NCBI RefSeq assembly: GCF_014648255.1
Contig: NZ_BMQT01000014.1
Location: 43,249-107,248 of the forward strand
DNA from: Nocardioides albus
Lineage (GTDB): Bacteria; Actinomycetota; Actinomycetes; Propionibacteriales; Nocardioidaceae
Direction: 5' to 3'
DNA: 64,000 nt
Both the position numbers and the translations under genes were made by a program. A model generated the notes under the pieces. That model had not been told where the DNA came from and searched no databases. It saw only the letters and a program-made list of their open reading frames with translations. This document shows positions 8,356 to 16,754 of this stretch, piece after piece. The first letter of the stretch is position 1. Each line of letters starts with the position of its first letter.

Positions 8356-9627
8356 CTAGACCTCCGATCGGATCTGGGCGTCGTACCAGCGGACGAAGTA
8401 GTCCACGTGCCGTTCCGCCTCGTTGTAGGGGCCGGGGACGTAGGCGGGGTCGGCGACCCCGAGCTGGGTGTTTCGGACGAACGTGGCGTCCTGCTCGTTG
8501 GTCGCCCGCCACACCGCGGTCAGGGCCTCGACGTCGTAGTCGACGCCCTCCACCGCCTCCTCGTGGACGAGCCAGGTCGTGCGGACCAGGGTGCGGTCGG
8601 GCGAGAGCGGCGTGACCGAGAAGGTCACCACGTGATCGGCGAGCAGATGGATCCAGGCGTTGGGCTGGGTGTGGAAGGTGCACCGCCCGAGCTGCGGATC
8701 GGCGAGGTCACCCAGCAGGCGCCCGACCAACCGGGATCCGTCGATGCTGAAGGACTCGCCCACGCCGTCGAGCGGCTCCCGCTGGATCCGGAAGCCGAAC
8801 GGCCGCTCGACGAGGTCCTCGACCAGCCGGTGCGGGATGCCGAGCTCGTCACAGCGGCGCATCAGGTCTGCTTCGGCGAAGAGGTAGCGGTCGTGGTCGG
8901 CCCGCAGCCGGTCGGGGACCTGGTCCTCGCTCAGGCCCCAGGTCGGGAAGAAGGTGCAGGTCAGCTCCGGGTGGCCACCCTCGCAGTGGTAGCACTCGCG
9001 GTTGTTCTCCAGCACCAGCTTCCAGTTGCCCTCCTCGACCAGATCGACCTGGGCGGCGACCTTGGCCCGGTCGAGCCGATGCGGGGTGAGGTAGTCACGG
9101 ATCTGGTCGGCGGCCAGGTCCAGGTCCCCGTCCGGCGTTGCCGCCAGCGAGCAGTAGATCAGCCCGCCGACCTCGCGCAGCGCGACCGGGCGCAGACCGA
9201 GACAGGCCCTGTCGATGTCGGGCGAGAGCTGCGGCGCGTAGCGGAGCGAGCCGTCGGTGGCGTACGTCCAGCTGTGGTAGCCGCACACCAGGTTGCCCAC
9301 GCTGCCGTTGCCCGGAGCGACCAGCCGGGAGCCGCGGTGGCGGCAGACGTTGTGGAAGGCACGGACCTGCTCGTCGTCGTCGCGGATCACCAGCACCGAG
9401 GAGCCGGCGACGTCGAAGGTGAGGTAGTCGCCCGGCTCGGGCACCTCGGCGACGGTGCCGACGAAGAGCCAGCGGCGCCGCCAGAGCAGGTCGATCTCGG
9501 TCTCGAAGACCTCGGGGTCGGTGTAGAGGGCTCCGGGCAGCGAGTGGCCGGGGGTCCTGTGGTCGAGGTGGTCCAGGATGTTCGTACGTCGGCCGGCGGC
9601 CGGATCGCCGACGAGCTGGTCTGTCAT
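8356..9627 (-). CDS. Rieske oxygenase, quaternary-amine type (GbcA-like)
   Basis: A 423-residue terminal oxygenase. The Rieske cluster ligands are visible as CRHRG (C95, H97) and CGYHSW (C115, H118); the catalytic iron histidines are H214 and H219 in NNRECYHCEGGHPEL. The residue bridging the two centres is glutamate (E211) where ring-hydroxylating dioxygenases carry aspartate; glutamate is the hallmark of the choline/carnitine/glycine-betaine oxygenase group, so a quaternary ammonium substrate is likely. It would hydroxylate an N-methyl group, releasing formaldehyde. Glycine betaine (to dimethylglycine) and proline betaine (to N-methylproline) cannot be separated from sequence alone. It is followed directly by its reductase gene. 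Confidence 0.92.
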   Translation of the reverse strand: MTDQLVGDPAAGRRTNILDHLDHRTPGHSLPGALYTDPEVFETEIDLLWRRRWLFVGTVAEVPEPGDYLTFDVAGSSVLVIRDDDEQVRAFHNVCRHRGSRLVAPGNGSVGNLVCGYHSWTYATDGSLRYAPQLSPDIDRACLGLRPVALREVGGLIYCSLAATPDGDLDLAADQIRDYLTPHRLDRAKVAAQVDLVEEGNWKLVLENNRECYHCEGGHPELTCTFFPTWGLSEDQVPDRLRADHDRYLFAEADLMRRCDELGIPHRLVEDLVERPFGFRIQREPLDGVGESFSIDGSRLVGRLLGDLADPQLGRCTFHTQPNAWIHLLADHVVTFSVTPLSPDRTLVRTTWLVHEEAVEGVDYDVEALTAVWRATNEQDATFVRNTQLGVADPAYVPGPYNEAERHVDYFVRWYDAQIRSEV

Positions 9628-9663
9628 CTCATCGCTCCCATGGTTCTGCTCGGTCGTCAGGCG

Positions 9664-11757
9664 CTAGATGGTCAAGCACAGCCGCAGCGCGTCGTAGACC
9701 GCGGCATGGACGTTCCGGCTGGCGACGGCGTCGCCGACCCGGAACAGCTGATAGGTGCCCGCGGCGTTGCTGGCAACCGTCTGCGGCGTGCCGGACAGCA
9801 GCGCCGCCTGGTCGACCTCACCGAGGTTGACCGATCCGGGGACGAGGTCGAGGTAGAGCTCGTCGTTGGGGATGGTGCCGTGCTCCACCACGACATGGTC
9901 GACGTGCCTGTCGACCTCGGCGCCTTCGGCGTATTCGCTGGTCAGCGTTGCGATCAGCCGGTGATCGGAGCCCGCCGGCGCCCGGCGCACCGCGGCCAGT
10001 CGTCGGGCCACCGTGAGGGTGACGTCGTGCGCGGCGAAGACCCCCAGATAGGCCGGGCTGTTCATCGAGCCGACGGAGATGCCGACCGTACGCTCCGGGG
10101 TGACCAGCTCGACCTGAGCGCCCAGGGTCGCCAGGTGCTCGGCGGCATCGAGCGCCGGCTCGGCGCCGTTGTCGTCGTAGACGAGCACCGAACCGCCCGC
10201 TGCGCTCAGCGTCCCGTCCAGCACGTCCCAGGTGTCGTTGACCAGCTCGGCACCCACCGGGACGCACGAGCGGTCGGGGACGCCGCCCGTGGCGACGACC
10301 ACGACGTCCGGGTCGAAGCCGCGGACGAGATCGGCGTCGGCATAGGTGCCGAACCGGAAGTCGACGTGGGCGTGCTTCGCCTCGGCGACGCGCCAGTCGA
10401 CGATGCCGATCAGGTCACGGCGGCGGCTGGTCGAGGAGGCCAGCAGGACCTGACCACCTGGTCGGTCGGCGGCCTCCAGGACGGTGACGACATGGCCCCG
10501 CTCGCCCAGGACGCGAGCGGCCTCGAGCCCGGCCGGCCCGGCACCGACCACGACCGCCCGGCGCCGACGGGGCGCCGGAGGCGTGAGGTGAGGCAGCGAC
10601 TGCTCCCGACCGGTGGCGGGGTTGTGGATGCACTTGGCATCCCCGGACTCGTAGATCGCGTCCAGGCAGTAGCTCGCGCCCACGCACGGCCGGATCCGGT
10701 CCTCCTCGCCGCGCGCGACCTTGGCGACCAGGTGCGGGTCGGCGAGCTGGGGACGGGTCATCCCGACCAGGTCGAGCAGCCCTTCGCGGACCGCATAACG
10801 GGCGGTGGCGACGTCGCTGATCCGGGCGGCGTGCATGACCGGGACGTCGACCCGGCGGCGTACCTCCCCGACGAAGTCGAGGAACGGCGCCGACGGCGTG
10901 CCCATCGAGGGGATCGCCGCGGCCAGGCGGGAGTCGGTGTCGATGCCGCCCTTGATGACGGAGAGGAAGTCCACGCCGCCGTGCTTGTCGCCGGCGACGT
11001 AGCGGCGCATCACCTGCTCGGTGTCGGCCAGCCCGAGCCCGGACGGCAGGTCCTCGTCCATCGCCATCCTGACGCCGACGACGAAGTCGGGGCCGACCGC
11101 CTCCCGGATCGCGGCGAGCACCCGCAGCGGAAAGGCCAGCCGCGCCTCCGGGTCTCCCCCGAACTCGTCGGAGCGGAGGTTCGTGGCCGGTGACACCCAG
11201 GCGTCGAAGAGGTGTCCGTAGGACTCGACCTCGATCCCGTCGAGGCCCGCCGCCTGACACCGCGCGGCGGCCTCGGCGTAGTGGCGGACGATGCGGTCCA
11301 GGTCCCACGCCTCGGCCACCTTCGGGAACGAGCGGTGCTGCGGCTCGCGCAGCCGGGACGGGTAGACCAGCGGCAGCCAGTCGCCGGTATAGCTGCTGGT
11401 ACGCCGCCCCAGATGCGTGATCTGGCACATCACCGCGGCGCCGGCCTCGTGGACGTCGTCGGCGAGCCGCCGCAGCCAGGGCACGACCTCGTCGCGGTAG
11501 AGCAGCATGTTGCCGAAGGCCGGCGGGCTGTCCGGCGAGACCACCGCGGAGCCGCCGATCATGGTGAGCCCGACCCCGCCGCGCGCCTTCTCCAGGTGGT
11601 AGAGCCGGTAGCGGTCCTTGGGCATCCCGTCCTCGGTGTACGCCGGCTCGTGGGAGGTGCTCACCACACGGTTGCGCAGGGTGAGGCCGCGGAGCTGGTA
11701 GCTCGTCAGGAGGGGATCGGTGATGGGGGCCACAGGACCAGCGTGGCGCTCCGACAC
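9664..11757 (-). CDS. OYE-family N-demethylase (DgcA/StcD-like)
   Basis: A 697-residue flavoenzyme. The N-terminal half is an FMN-binding TIM barrel of the old yellow enzyme family (LRNRVVSTSHEPAY at the start, CQITHLGRR, GLDGIEVESYGHL), then an iron-sulfur segment CVGASYC...C, then a dinucleotide-binding half with VVVGAGPAGLEAARVLGERG and a VLEAAD strand end. The layout is that of trimethylamine dehydrogenase, dimethylglycine demethylase DgcA and N-methylproline demethylase StcD. It is the first gene of the operon; 36 bases separate it from the Rieske gene. Start: GTG or ATG-like codon at 11757, or GTG at 11733; neither has a clear ribosome binding site. The electron-transfer partners usually encoded with dgcA are not nearby. 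Oddity: one of four expected cluster cysteines is alanine. Confidence 0.9.
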   Translation of the reverse strand: MSERHAGPVAPITDPLLTSYQLRGLTLRNRVVSTSHEPAYTEDGMPKDRYRLYHLEKARGGVGLTMIGGSAVVSPDSPPAFGNMLLYRDEVVPWLRRLADDVHEAGAAVMCQITHLGRRTSSYTGDWLPLVYPSRLREPQHRSFPKVAEAWDLDRIVRHYAEAAARCQAAGLDGIEVESYGHLFDAWVSPATNLRSDEFGGDPEARLAFPLRVLAAIREAVGPDFVVGVRMAMDEDLPSGLGLADTEQVMRRYVAGDKHGGVDFLSVIKGGIDTDSRLAAAIPSMGTPSAPFLDFVGEVRRRVDVPVMHAARISDVATARYAVREGLLDLVGMTRPQLADPHLVAKVARGEEDRIRPCVGASYCLDAIYESGDAKCIHNPATGREQSLPHLTPPAPRRRRAVVVGAGPAGLEAARVLGERGHVVTVLEAADRPGGQVLLASSTSRRRDLIGIVDWRVAEAKHAHVDFRFGTYADADLVRGFDPDVVVVATGGVPDRSCVPVGAELVNDTWDVLDGTLSAAGGSVLVYDDNGAEPALDAAEHLATLGAQVELVTPERTVGISVGSMNSPAYLGVFAAHDVTLTVARRLAAVRRAPAGSDHRLIATLTSEYAEGAEVDRHVDHVVVEHGTIPNDELYLDLVPGSVNLGEVDQAALLSGTPQTVASNAAGTYQLFRVGDAVASRNVHAAVYDALRLCLTI

Positions 11758-11818
11758 TGTTCACGAAAAGCGCACGTTTCTGTTCCTTACCGTGCGATCT
11801 GGTTGCACAATCAGAATC

Positions 11819-12739
11819 ATGATCGACCCGCGGCTCCACGTGCTCCGAGTGGTCGCCGAGCGGGGCACCGTCTCGGCTGCGGCCGCCGACCTCGGCTACA
11901 CCCCCTCGGCCATCTCCCACCAGCTCCGCACGCTCTCCCGCGACGTGGGCGCGACGCTGCTCGTGCCGGAAGGCCGCGGCGTACGTCTCACCGGGGCCGC
12001 GCTCACGCTGCTCGAGCGCACCCACGACCTGTTCACCCAGTGGGAGGAGATCAGAGCCGATGTGCAGCAGGCGTCGGGGACCTCCCGCGGCTACCTGCGG
12101 CTGGCAGGCTTCTCGACCGCCGCCTCGGCGCTGCTCCCGCCGGCCGCCGTCGCGGTCAGCCGGGCGTTCCCGCAGTCGACGATCAGGATCATCGAGGCCG
12201 ACCCGGAGGTCTGCTTCGACATGCTGCTCGCCGACCACGTCGACGTCGCCGTGGTGGTCAGCATGTCTGAGCTCCCGCCGACCGCCGACCCGCGTTTCGA
12301 GCAGGAGCGACTGATGGAGGACGCGCTCGACCTGCTGGTCCCCACCGACAGCCCGCTCGCCACGCGCTCACGGGTCAGGCTCGCCGACGCTGCCGAGGAG
12401 CACTGGATCATGGAGCATCCCGGCCGCCCCTACCACCAGCTCGTGACCGCCGCCTGTGCCGCGGCCGGCTTCACCCCCGAGCAGGCCCACGAGGTCGTCG
12501 AGTGGGACACCGGCGCCGCCCTGGTCACCGCCGGCTTCGGCGTCGCGTTGGTGCCCCGCCTGGCCCGGATCCCGCACTCCGACGGCCTGGTCCGGATCCC
12601 GCTGCGCGGGGAGGCCAGCCCCGTCCGGCACGTCCGGACCAGCGTACGCAGCGGGACCTCGCGCCAACCCGAGATCGCCTGCGCCCTCGCAGAGCTCAGA
12701 AGCGTCGCCACCTCCCTTGCCGAGATGGACGTCGGCTAG
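11819..12739 (+). CDS. LysR family transcriptional regulator
   Basis: A 306-residue LysR regulator: winged helix-turn-helix at the N-terminus (VSAAAADLGYTPSAISHQL), then a two-lobed periplasmic-binding-protein-like effector domain (about 90-290). ATG 11819 gives the standard LysR N-terminus (MIDPRLHVLRVV); the frame is open further upstream to 11720 but that extension would overlap the demethylase gene and has no family counterpart. It is divergent from the quaternary-amine operon, with about 60 bases between the starts, so it is the obvious activator of that operon; the effector is probably the amine or a breakdown product. A GTGC...GCAC dyad at 11792-11808 lies in the gap but is weak. Confidence 0.9.
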   Translation: MIDPRLHVLRVVAERGTVSAAAADLGYTPSAISHQLRTLSRDVGATLLVPEGRGVRLTGAALTLLERTHDLFTQWEEIRADVQQASGTSRGYLRLAGFSTAASALLPPAAVAVSRAFPQSTIRIIEADPEVCFDMLLADHVDVAVVVSMSELPPTADPRFEQERLMEDALDLLVPTDSPLATRSRVRLADAAEEHWIMEHPGRPYHQLVTAACAAAGFTPEQAHEVVEWDTGAALVTAGFGVALVPRLARIPHSDGLVRIPLRGEASPVRHVRTSVRSGTSRQPEIACALAELRSVATSLAEMDVG

Positions 12740-12757
12740 GTCAGATCCGCGCCCTGC

Positions 12758-12854
12758 GCCGAGTCGGCTCGTTCTGACCGGAATCACTGTCGAGTCGGCT
12801 CGTCATGACGAGCCGACTCGACGTGAGAGCCCGTCAATTTGCGCCGACTCGGCG
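12758..12854. repeat. Cluster of GAGTCGGC direct and inverted repeats
   Basis: Between the LysR stop and the LysE-type start are two direct copies of GAGTCGGCTCGT (12761-12772, 12792-12803), an inverted copy (12808-12819) and a fourth related dyad CGCCGA-c-TCGGCG near 12842-12854. The second and third copies form a perfect 34-base palindrome with no loop (12789-12822). It may be a terminator for the LysR gene or a multi-site operator for the exporter downstream. Confidence 0.6.
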
Positions 12855-12909
12855 TAGTGCGTCTCGCCCACCAGAAATCGTTCGTACGCCGCCCCGGCCC
12901 TGCCGCAGA

Positions 12910-13557
12910 ATGAATGACGTGCCCACCCTGAGCCAGTTCGCCGCCTTCGCGCTCGCCTCCGTCATCTTCATCCTGATCCCCGGCCCGAGTGTGCTCTTCG
13001 CGCTCGGCCGCGCCCTGACCGCGGGCCGCCGCGAGGCTGTGCTCGCCGTCGGCGGCAACGCGCTGGGCCAGTTCGGCCAGGTGCTGGCGGTGGCCGTCGG
13101 GCTCGGCGCGCTGGTGGCGGCCTCTGCGACCGCGTTCACCGTCGTGAAGCTGGTCGGCGCTGCGTACGTCATCTATCTCGGAGTCCAGGCGATCCGCCAC
13201 CGGGCCGATGCCCGCGCCGCGCTCCACGGCGAGGATGTCGTGCAGACCACCGCGTGGGGCGCGGTCCGCACCGGGATGATCGTCGGCGCGACCAACCCGA
13301 AGACGATCGTCTTCCACCTGGCCTTCCTGCCCCAGTTCATCGACGCCTCGGCGCCGGCGGTCCCACAGATCCTGCTGCTCGGCGCGATCTTCTCGGCGAT
13401 GGCGTTCACCTGTGACTCCGGCTGGGTCCTGGCCGCCAGCCGGGCCAAGGCCTGGTTCGCCCGCAAGCCCAAGCGTCTCGACAGCCTCGGCGCCGGTGGC
13501 GGCGTCATCATGATCGGCCTCGGCGCCACCATGGCCACCGCCTCCCACAGCGCCTGA
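12910..13557 (+). CDS. LysE family amino-acid exporter
   Basis: A 215-residue inner-membrane exporter of the LysE/RhtB family. The hallmark N-terminal segment FILIPGPSVLFALGRAL is present, followed by six hydrophobic segments (about 5-27, 40-62, 68-88, 115-135, 148-170, 190-210) and the conserved GATNPKTIVFHLAFLPQF in the middle. ATG 12910 is chosen over the far upstream start because it begins the family N-terminus; GTG 12919 is an alternative. The substrate (a basic or neutral amino acid, or a related compound) cannot be read. It stands alone behind an unusual repeat cluster. Confidence 0.9.
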   Translation: MNDVPTLSQFAAFALASVIFILIPGPSVLFALGRALTAGRREAVLAVGGNALGQFGQVLAVAVGLGALVAASATAFTVVKLVGAAYVIYLGVQAIRHRADARAALHGEDVVQTTAWGAVRTGMIVGATNPKTIVFHLAFLPQFIDASAPAVPQILLLGAIFSAMAFTCDSGWVLAASRAKAWFARKPKRLDSLGAGGGVIMIGLGATMATASHSA

Positions 13558-13622
13558 TCGGGGCGGTTACCGACCGCAGAAATCCGAAGACAGGAATGCG
13601 CCGGTCGTCGAGACTGGGACAC

Positions 13623-14600
13623 ATGCGGACTCCATGGAGAATCTCGGGCTTCATCGCGGCTGCGATCGCCTCTCTCGTCATCACCTCAGGGACCTCGGCC
13701 CACGCCGAGGAGGAGCGCCAGGATCCGCTCCTGGCCTTCAACCACGCCTGGGCGATGGTCGACCGGGAGACCGCCGACGCGATCGAGCACTCGGAGTATC
13801 TGGGGCAGTTCGCCGACCGCCGGATCAACACCGGCAACGACGGGACCTCGACCTGGACCGGCCGCTACCTGCTCGGCAAGGAGACCTACCTGGAGTTCTT
13901 CGGTCCGGGTGACGCGCCCGACGCGGTTGCCGGCGACACCGGGCTCGCCGTCTCGGCGGACAAGGACGGCGACCTCGCCACCGCCACCGCCAACCTTCGC
14001 GACCTGGGCGTCGACCCGGTCGAGTTCACCCAGGTGACCGACCTCGGCGACGGCAAGCCGATCCCGTGGTTCGACGTCACCTATACGACGGCCACCTACG
14101 ACACGTTCTTCTCCTGGGCGATGGAGTATCGCGACGAGTTCCTCGACGATCCGCGGCTCAGCTTCCCCCCGGCCGCCTATGACGGTGACGTCAGCCGCGA
14201 CCGCTACAACCGTGACCGCTACCTCGAACACCAGATGCGCGACGTCATCGGGATCCAGATCGCCACGACCGAGGCCGACATCGAGAAGATGGTGCCGCTG
14301 TGGCGGGCCGCCGGGATCACGATCCGCGTCCTGAAAGGCGGCGGCGTCCTGGCCTTCGACGGCATGACCACCATCCGTCTGCTCCCGGTGCCGGCCGAGG
14401 AGGCAGGCGTACGCCACATCGTCCTCGCCCTCAACGAGCCGGCCGAGGAGCCGCACACCGAGACGATCGGCAACTCGACGCTGCACGTCGGCCCCGGGGC
14501 GTACGCACTGTGGACCTTCGATCCGATCGAGGCCCCGACCGCCCCGGCCACGCGATCCCACGACTCCGGAGAGCCGCTGTACCCCGGCTTCGGCGGCTGA
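13623..14600 (+). CDS. Secreted protein of unknown function (DUF5829-like)
   Basis: A 325-residue exported protein. After a signal peptide (about 1-30: positive start, hydrophobic core, AHA-EEE cleavage region), the mature chain starts with FNHAWAMVDRETADAIEHSE and continues with WTGRYLLGKETYLEFFGPGD, features I associate with DUF5829-type secreted proteins of Streptomyces and relatives; the name is from memory and unverified. Near the end, a segment on GVRHIVLALNEP resembles lyase/glyoxalase-like folds, but no metal ligands are obvious. ATG 13623 is preferred to the earlier ATG at 13596 because it gives a normal signal peptide. It lies 19 bases before the IclR gene, in the same direction. 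Confidence 0.7.
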   Translation: MRTPWRISGFIAAAIASLVITSGTSAHAEEERQDPLLAFNHAWAMVDRETADAIEHSEYLGQFADRRINTGNDGTSTWTGRYLLGKETYLEFFGPGDAPDAVAGDTGLAVSADKDGDLATATANLRDLGVDPVEFTQVTDLGDGKPIPWFDVTYTTATYDTFFSWAMEYRDEFLDDPRLSFPPAAYDGDVSRDRYNRDRYLEHQMRDVIGIQIATTEADIEKMVPLWRAAGITIRVLKGGGVLAFDGMTTIRLLPVPAEEAGVRHIVLALNEPAEEPHTETIGNSTLHVGPGAYALWTFDPIEAPTAPATRSHDSGEPLYPGFGG

Positions 14601-14619
14601 GGTAGTAGCCTCGGCGACA

Positions 14620-15363
14620 ATGGCAGGGAACAGCCGACAGGCCGGCGCGAGCGTGACCAGCCGGGCGCTGGCGATCCTGAGCGCGTTCGACGAGCAGCAC
14701 CGCGCGATGTCACTCAGCGACATCGCCGCGCGCGCGGACCTTCCGCTCGCGACGACTCATCGGCTCCTGGGTGAGCTGTTCCGGTGGGGTGCTCTGGATC
14801 GGCTGCCGTCCGGCGACTACGTCATCGGCCGGAAGATCTGGGACATCGGACACCTGGCACCAGCCGAGACCGGGCTGCGCCAGGTCGCCGAGCCGTTCCT
14901 CCACGACCTCTACGGGGCGACCCTCGCCACCGTGCACCTCGCCGTCCGCGACGGGGCCGAGGTGATCTACCTCGACCGGCTGCGCGGCAACCAGTCCGTC
15001 CCGGTGGTGAGCAAGGTCGGCGGACGGCTTCCGCTGTACACCACCGGGGTCGGCAAGGTGCTCCTCGCGTACGCCCCGAGCGAGGTCCAGGACACGGTGC
15101 TGGCCGGACTCACGCGGATCACGCCCTACACGATCACCCAGCCCGGCTCGCTCCGTAGGCAGCTGCGCCAGGTGCTCGACAAGGGCTACGCGACGACCCG
15201 TGAGGAGATGACTCTCGGCGCCTGCTCGATCGCCGTGCCGATCCACCAGCGCGACCGGGTGGTCGCCTCCCTCGGCCTGGTGGTCCCCACTCTCAAGGGA
15301 AGCGAGCAGCGGCTGTACGGCGCACTCCGGGTCGCGGCTCAGTCGATCGGGCGCCGCCTGTGA
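14620..15363 (+). CDS. IclR family transcriptional regulator
   Basis: A 247-residue IclR-type regulator: N-terminal winged helix (LSDIAARADLPLATTHRLLGEL) and C-terminal GAF-like effector domain with DRLRGNQSVP, LPLYTTGVGKVLLA and REEMTLGACSIAVPI, all family landmarks. It sits just before an aromatic-acid-type MFS transporter in the same direction, 77 bases apart, which suggests control of uptake of a small carboxylic or aromatic acid. No catabolic enzymes for such a compound lie nearby, so the regulon may extend elsewhere. Confidence 0.92.
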   Translation: MAGNSRQAGASVTSRALAILSAFDEQHRAMSLSDIAARADLPLATTHRLLGELFRWGALDRLPSGDYVIGRKIWDIGHLAPAETGLRQVAEPFLHDLYGATLATVHLAVRDGAEVIYLDRLRGNQSVPVVSKVGGRLPLYTTGVGKVLLAYAPSEVQDTVLAGLTRITPYTITQPGSLRRQLRQVLDKGYATTREEMTLGACSIAVPIHQRDRVVASLGLVVPTLKGSEQRLYGALRVAAQSIGRRL

Positions 15364-15381
15364 CCCCAATTTGGCCATGTT

Positions 15382-15396
15382 TTCCACTGGACGGAA
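15382..15396. promoter_or_regulatory. Candidate IclR-type operator
   Basis: TTCC-N7-GGAA dyad in the gap between the IclR gene and the MFS transporter, about 45 bases before the transporter start. IclR-family sites are often built on TTCC/GGAA half sites. Assigned on symmetry and place only. Confidence 0.3.
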
Positions 15397-15440
15397 GCCG
15401 TGGCGACGGTCACAGCGCCCCCACATCTTAGGTTCGTGCC

Positions 15441-16661
15441 ATGAATGTGTCCCCAACCACATCGTCGACCGCCGCCGACGGCGGCACCCGCAGCCTCTGG
15501 CCGGTCATGCTCTGCTGGCTTGCCGTCGCCCTGGACGGCTATGACCTCGTCGTGCTCGGCGCGGTGATCCCGACCTTGGCCGACACCGGCGCGCTCGGAT
15601 TCACCAAGGCGTCCCTGACCACCGCCGCGACCATCGGCCTGATCGGCGTCGGCATCGGCGCCGTCGCCATCGGCCCGCTCGCCGACCGGTTCGGCCGCCG
15701 GATGACGCTGATCAGCAGCATCGCGCTGTTCTCGCTGCTCACCCTGGCCGTTGCCTTCGCCCCGAACGCCGCGGTGTTCATCGCGCTGCGCTTCCTGGCC
15801 GGGCTGGGCCTGGGCGCCTGCCTGCCGACGGCCCTGGCGTTCATGAGCGAACACGCCCGCGAGGGCCGCTCCGGCACCGCCATGACCCGAATGATGACCG
15901 GCTACCACGTGGGTGCCGTGCTCACCGCCATGCTGGCCCTGTGGGTGATCCCGCACCTGGGCTGGGAGGCGATGTTCGTGATCGGGGGCATCGCCGGGCT
16001 GCTGACGGTGCCGGTGATGTGGGCGAAGCTGCCCGAGTCCCAGGCCTACCTGGAGACCGTCGAGGTCGAGAAGGTACGCCCCTCCGAGGTCGTCCGCGGT
16101 CGCCTGCTGTGGGTCAGCCTGGGGCTGTGGGCGGCATCGTTCTGCGGTCTCCTGCTGGTCTACGGCCTGAACACCTGGCTGCCCACGATCATGGGCGAGG
16201 CGGGCTACTCCCTCGACGCCGGGCTCGGTCTGCTCCTCACCCTGAACGTCGGTGCCGTGATCGGACTGGTCCTCGCCGGCCAGATCTCCGACGCCAAGGG
16301 CAACAAGCCGACGGTCGTGGCCTGGTTCGGCGTCGCCGCGGTGATGCTGGCCCTGCTGTCGATCAAGATGGAGAACAGCCTCCTGGTCTATGGCGCGGTG
16401 CTGGCTGCCGGGATCTTCGTCTTCAGCGCGCAGGTGCTGGTCTACGCGTTCGTCAGCCACCTCTATCCCGCCCGGATCCGCGGTACGGCACTCGGCATGT
16501 CTGCCGGCATCGGCCGGGTCGGCGCCATCGTCGGGCCGTTCCTCGGCGGTGCACTCCTGACGGCCGGCATCGCCTACCCGTGGGGTTTCTACGCCTTCGC
16601 CGGCGCTGCCGTGATCGCCATGCTGGCGCTGCTGACCGTGCCTGCGCACCCGGAGAGCTAG
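15441..16661 (+). CDS. MFS transporter, aromatic acid:H+ symporter (AAHS) type
   Basis: A 406-residue, twelve-helix major facilitator. The first helix carries ALDGYDLVVLGAVIP, the DGxD signature of AAHS transporters such as PcaK and BenK; the loop 2-3 motif is GPLADRFGRRMT and the loop 8-9 counterpart is GQISDAKGNKPT. It would import a benzoate- or 4-hydroxybenzoate-like acid, or a similar carboxylate, with protons. The IclR gene upstream is the likely regulator. ATG 15441 is well placed. Substrate uncertain. Confidence 0.9.
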   Translation: MNVSPTTSSTAADGGTRSLWPVMLCWLAVALDGYDLVVLGAVIPTLADTGALGFTKASLTTAATIGLIGVGIGAVAIGPLADRFGRRMTLISSIALFSLLTLAVAFAPNAAVFIALRFLAGLGLGACLPTALAFMSEHAREGRSGTAMTRMMTGYHVGAVLTAMLALWVIPHLGWEAMFVIGGIAGLLTVPVMWAKLPESQAYLETVEVEKVRPSEVVRGRLLWVSLGLWAASFCGLLLVYGLNTWLPTIMGEAGYSLDAGLGLLLTLNVGAVIGLVLAGQISDAKGNKPTVVAWFGVAAVMLALLSIKMENSLLVYGAVLAAGIFVFSAQVLVYAFVSHLYPARIRGTALGMSAGIGRVGAIVGPFLGGALLTAGIAYPWGFYAFAGAAVIAMLALLTVPAHPES

Positions 16662-16754
16662 TCTCCGGCACCGGGGAACAGATCACGCAGCACCCGCACC
16701 GAGCCTCCTGAAATGTCGTTTGCCCGCGCCGAGGTCCTCTGCCAACCTCAGCCC

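Noticed and set aside
8407..11193. 928-codon + strand frame over the Rieske and demethylase genes
   Set aside because: Antisense shadow; low-complexity content and no start signal, while the minus frames carry clear Rieske, iron and flavin motifs.
11792..11808. LysR operator GTGC...GCAC in the demethylase/LysR gap
   Set aside because: Only 4-bp arms and the spacing is not the usual T-N11-A; too weak to list as a feature.
16713..16754. Longer N-terminus for the CPBP protease
   Set aside because: The extra 14 residues precede a natural ATG; the shorter start fits the family better.
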